From contig CAYNRQ010000052.1 in NCBI GenBank assembly GCA_964399875.1, positions 1 through 7,726 on the forward strand: a stretch of 7,726 nucleotides of DNA, read 5' to 3'. The translations under genes were made by a program, and so were the position numbers. The DNA comes from CAYNRQ01 sp964399875. GTDB lineage: Archaea; Aenigmatarchaeota; Aenigmatarchaeia; QMZP01. The notes beneath the pieces were generated by a model, which saw nothing but the letters and a program-made list of their open reading frames with translations, searched no databases and was not told where the DNA came from. Positions 6,730-7,726 of the stretch are shown here, one piece after another; within the stretch, counting starts at the first letter, position 1, and each line of letters opens with the position of its first letter.

Positions 6730-7466
6730 AGCAACCTCTTTAACAGATACCTTTTCTCTTTGTAATCCTTATCAAGAATTCTGCCCGCTATCTTCTTGAA
6801 TTCCACAGAAGCTGAAGAGTATGGTTTTGAAAAAACACAAGGGGTCCTTCTAAACAGACTTTTTGTTATATTCTTGTCTTCCGGAACAATACCTATAACA
6901 GGCAGACCCAAACCAAATTCTATCTCCTTTGGTTTTACCTGTTCTGAAAACCTCCTTTTATATCTATTAACAACAACACCCAGAATCTTGCACTTGTTTT
7001 TTTCAGCAGCCTTTATGGTTTTCATTACATCAGCAATAGATGGTATCTCAGCTGTTGTGACAACTACAATCTCTTCGCATGCTTTGAGAACAGCAAGGGC
7101 GTTCTTTCCCAACCCAGGGGGTGAATCAACAAGAATTGTGTTGTTTTCTATATTAGGATCAGCAAGCACCTTGTTCAATCTGTTTATTCTAACATCCCTT
7201 ATGCTAAGGGATGCAGGGATTATCCTCAATCCAGACGAATGTATGTAAAGGGCCTCAAGAAGATTTGCATTAGACATAAGAACATCATTAAGGGTCACAG
7301 GAAAATGATACATGCCAAGTTGCAGACCCAAACCAGACATCTTAATATCAGCATCCACTGTTATAACATTTTCGCCAAGATTCATCATTGCTGCAGACAG
7401 GTTCACTGTTGTAACGGTTTTACCAACTCCACCTTTACCTGAAACTATCCCTATAACCCTTGCCAT
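6711..7466 (-). CDS. minD: MinD-like P-loop ATPase 1, with canonical Walker motifs
   Basis: The 251-residue protein has the deviant Walker A SGKGGVGKT (9-17; signature K11, P-loop K16). Walker A' reads VDADIKMSG, with both D38 and D40. Walker B is ILVDSPPG (D114). The MinD-type segment TTAEIPSIADVMK follows, then the usual C-terminal LPVIGIVPEDKNI. The last 20 residues are a strongly basic amphipathic stretch (YLLKRLLWKLKR), a probable membrane-targeting helix like that of MinD. The likely role is an ATP-dependent, membrane-bound positioning or assembly switch; no MinC, MinE or cell-division gene is visible nearby. Shared stretches with ATPase 2 (SGKGGVGK, HSSGL, IIPAS, EIPSI/HIPSI) show that the two are paralogues. 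It is the first gene of the four-gene operon, and its end overlaps the next start by 19 bases. ATG 7466 places the P-loop nine residues from the start, normal for the family; the ATG at 7471 is out of frame. Confidence 0.93.
   Translation of the reverse strand: MARVIGIVSGKGGVGKTVTTVNLSAAMMNLGENVITVDADIKMSGLGLQLGMYHFPVTLNDVLMSNANLLEALYIHSSGLRIIPASLSIRDVRINRLNKVLADPNIENNTILVDSPPGLGKNALAVLKACEEIVVVTTAEIPSIADVMKTIKAAEKNKCKILGVVVNRYKRRFSEQVKPKEIEFGLGLPVIGIVPEDKNITKSLFRRTPCVFSKPYSSASVEFKKIAGRILDKDYKEKRYLLKRLLWKLKR
6733..6738 (-). promoter_or_regulatory. Shine-Dalgarno sequence of the 786-residue protein gene
   Basis: On the minus strand GAGGTT precedes ATG 6729 by three bases and lies inside the coding end of ATPase 1. 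It supports this ATG, which also gives a good signal peptide, and implies coupled translation with ATPase 1. Confidence 0.5.
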
Positions 7467-7483
7467 TCCATCAACCTGATAAA

Positions 7484-7506
7484 AATATATAGAATAATTA
7501 ATTCCC
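7484..7506 (-). promoter_or_regulatory. Promoter-proximal AT-rich element of the MinD operon
   Basis: The minus strand reads GGGAATTAATTATTCTATAT, with the GG about 39 bases before ATG 7466. The AT-rich blocks AATTAATTA and TATATA could each act as the TATA box, the first giving a start close to the ATG. The 405-residue gene has a comparable GGAATTAAT about 41 bases before its start. Which box is used cannot be decided by eye. Confidence 0.35.
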
Positions 7507-7566
7507 TTATTAATAAAATTTCCAGATAGAATAAAGACAGCACGAATCCTATCATCTTAACCTGTT

Positions 7567-7599
7567 AACCGCTGAAAACAGACACGGTTTTATCCGCTG
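7567..7599. repeat. Short direct and inverted repeats beside a TATA box
   Basis: CCGCTG occurs at 7569-7574 and 7594-7599, exactly 25 bases apart. AACCG (7567-7571) is inverted as CGGTT (7585-7589). The group sits directly downstream, on the minus strand, of the TATA-like 7601-7609, around the expected transcription start. An operator is possible, but such short repeats can arise by chance. Confidence 0.25.
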
Positions 7600-7600
7600 C

Positions 7601-7609
7601 ATATATATA
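7601..7609 (-). promoter_or_regulatory. Upstream TATA box, probably of the MinD operon
   Basis: TATATATAT lies in the 156-base gap (7467-7622). On the minus strand it would start transcription near 7578, giving ATPase 1 a leader of roughly 110 bases. Read on the plus strand it could serve a rightward gene, but the sequence there looks coding on the minus strand. The rest of the gap holds no convincing gene. Confidence 0.4.
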
Positions 7610-7622
7610 CACCAACCACACA

Positions 7623-7724
7623 TTAAATAGAAGATGCAAATATAGTTAAAATGCTTGTATTGGTATCCCCACCAGGAAACCCTTCTGGTATGCTTGGCTT
7701 CAGCTTGATTTTATCCAGCTTCTC
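7623..7724 (-). CDS. 3' end of an unidentified minus-strand gene (partial, cut by window edge)
   Basis: A minus-strand frame is open from the right edge to the TAA at 7623-7625 and gives 33 residues beginning EKLDKIKLKPSIPEGFPGG and ending IFASSI. Most of its codons start with a purine and the composition is protein-like (Lys, Asp, Glu, Gly, Pro), unlike the competing plus-strand frame from ATG 7651. It would be transcribed in the same direction as the MinD operon, 156 bases upstream. No family can be named from so short a piece. Confidence 0.45.
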   Translation of the reverse strand, partial: EKLDKIKLKPSIPEGFPGGDTNTSILTIFASSI

Positions 7725-7726
7725 AC

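Noticed and set aside
6796..7248. Long plus-strand frame opposite ATPase 1 (and similar ones at 3873-4217, 3898-4188 and 5117-5377)
   Set aside because: These are antisense shadows of well-supported genes with Walker motifs or domain patterns. They have no promoter, no ribosome-binding site and no recognisable protein features.
6711..7466. Reading the two ATPases as a plasmid ParA or bacterial Min division system
   Set aside because: No ParB, centromere-like repeats, MinC or MinE are present. The neighbours are all envelope proteins, and both ATPases have MinD-type C-terminal membrane helices.
7651..7726. Plus-strand frame from ATG 7651, open to the right edge
   Set aside because: Codon first positions are mostly pyrimidine and the peptide is Ser/Leu/Pro-rich, whereas the opposite strand in the same stretch has a clear purine-first coding pattern.
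1..7726. CRISPR array, tRNA, rRNA or a complete mobile element
   Set aside because: No regularly spaced repeats, cloverleaf, rRNA segment, transposase or integrase frame was seen in the window.

Overview
The window looks archaeal. It is AT-rich, and four of its gene starts have TATA-like boxes (such as TTTAAATTA and AATATATTTATTAA) 20-30 bases upstream, as expected for leaderless or nearly leaderless archaeal transcripts. Two internal genes have Shine-Dalgarno sequences with the archaeal GGTGAT-type core. The two ATPases are of the archaeal MinD kind. The other five complete genes encode secreted or membrane-anchored, Ig-like (beta-sandwich) proteins rich in N-glycosylation sequons, a style common in archaeal envelopes and especially in DPANN and related uncultured euryarchaeal genomes. 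There is no rRNA, tRNA or housekeeping gene here, so the lineage cannot be fixed.

Layout. Bases 1-48 hold a GC-rich hairpin that is out of character with the window and may be the end of an RNA gene or an IS200/IS605-type element. A plus-strand cluster of three genes follows (78-2327): a signal-peptide protein with two beta-sandwich domains and a C-terminal membrane anchor, a small N-terminally anchored ASH/PapD-like protein, and a third secreted two-domain protein translationally coupled to the second. This cluster meets a minus-strand operon tail to tail, with 8 bases between the stop codons. The operon, read right to left (7466 to 2336), alternates: MinD-like ATPase 1, 786-residue multi-Ig type I membrane protein, MinD-like ATPase 2, 405-residue Ig-like membrane protein. 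The first three genes overlap at their junctions, and the last has its own TATA box. At the right edge is what looks like the 3' end of another minus-strand gene, followed by a 156-base intergenic region with a strong TATA box.

How the genes may work together (inference): two membrane-targeted, paralogous MinD-type switches are made in near-fixed ratio with single-pass proteins that put large glycosylated Ig ectodomains outside and short, very basic tails inside. This suggests a surface assembly whose placement or assembly is controlled by the ATPases. The convergent plus-strand genes supply three more membrane- or surface-associated beta-sandwich proteins and may be extracellular partners. 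I know of no named system with this exact arrangement, but I could not search for one.
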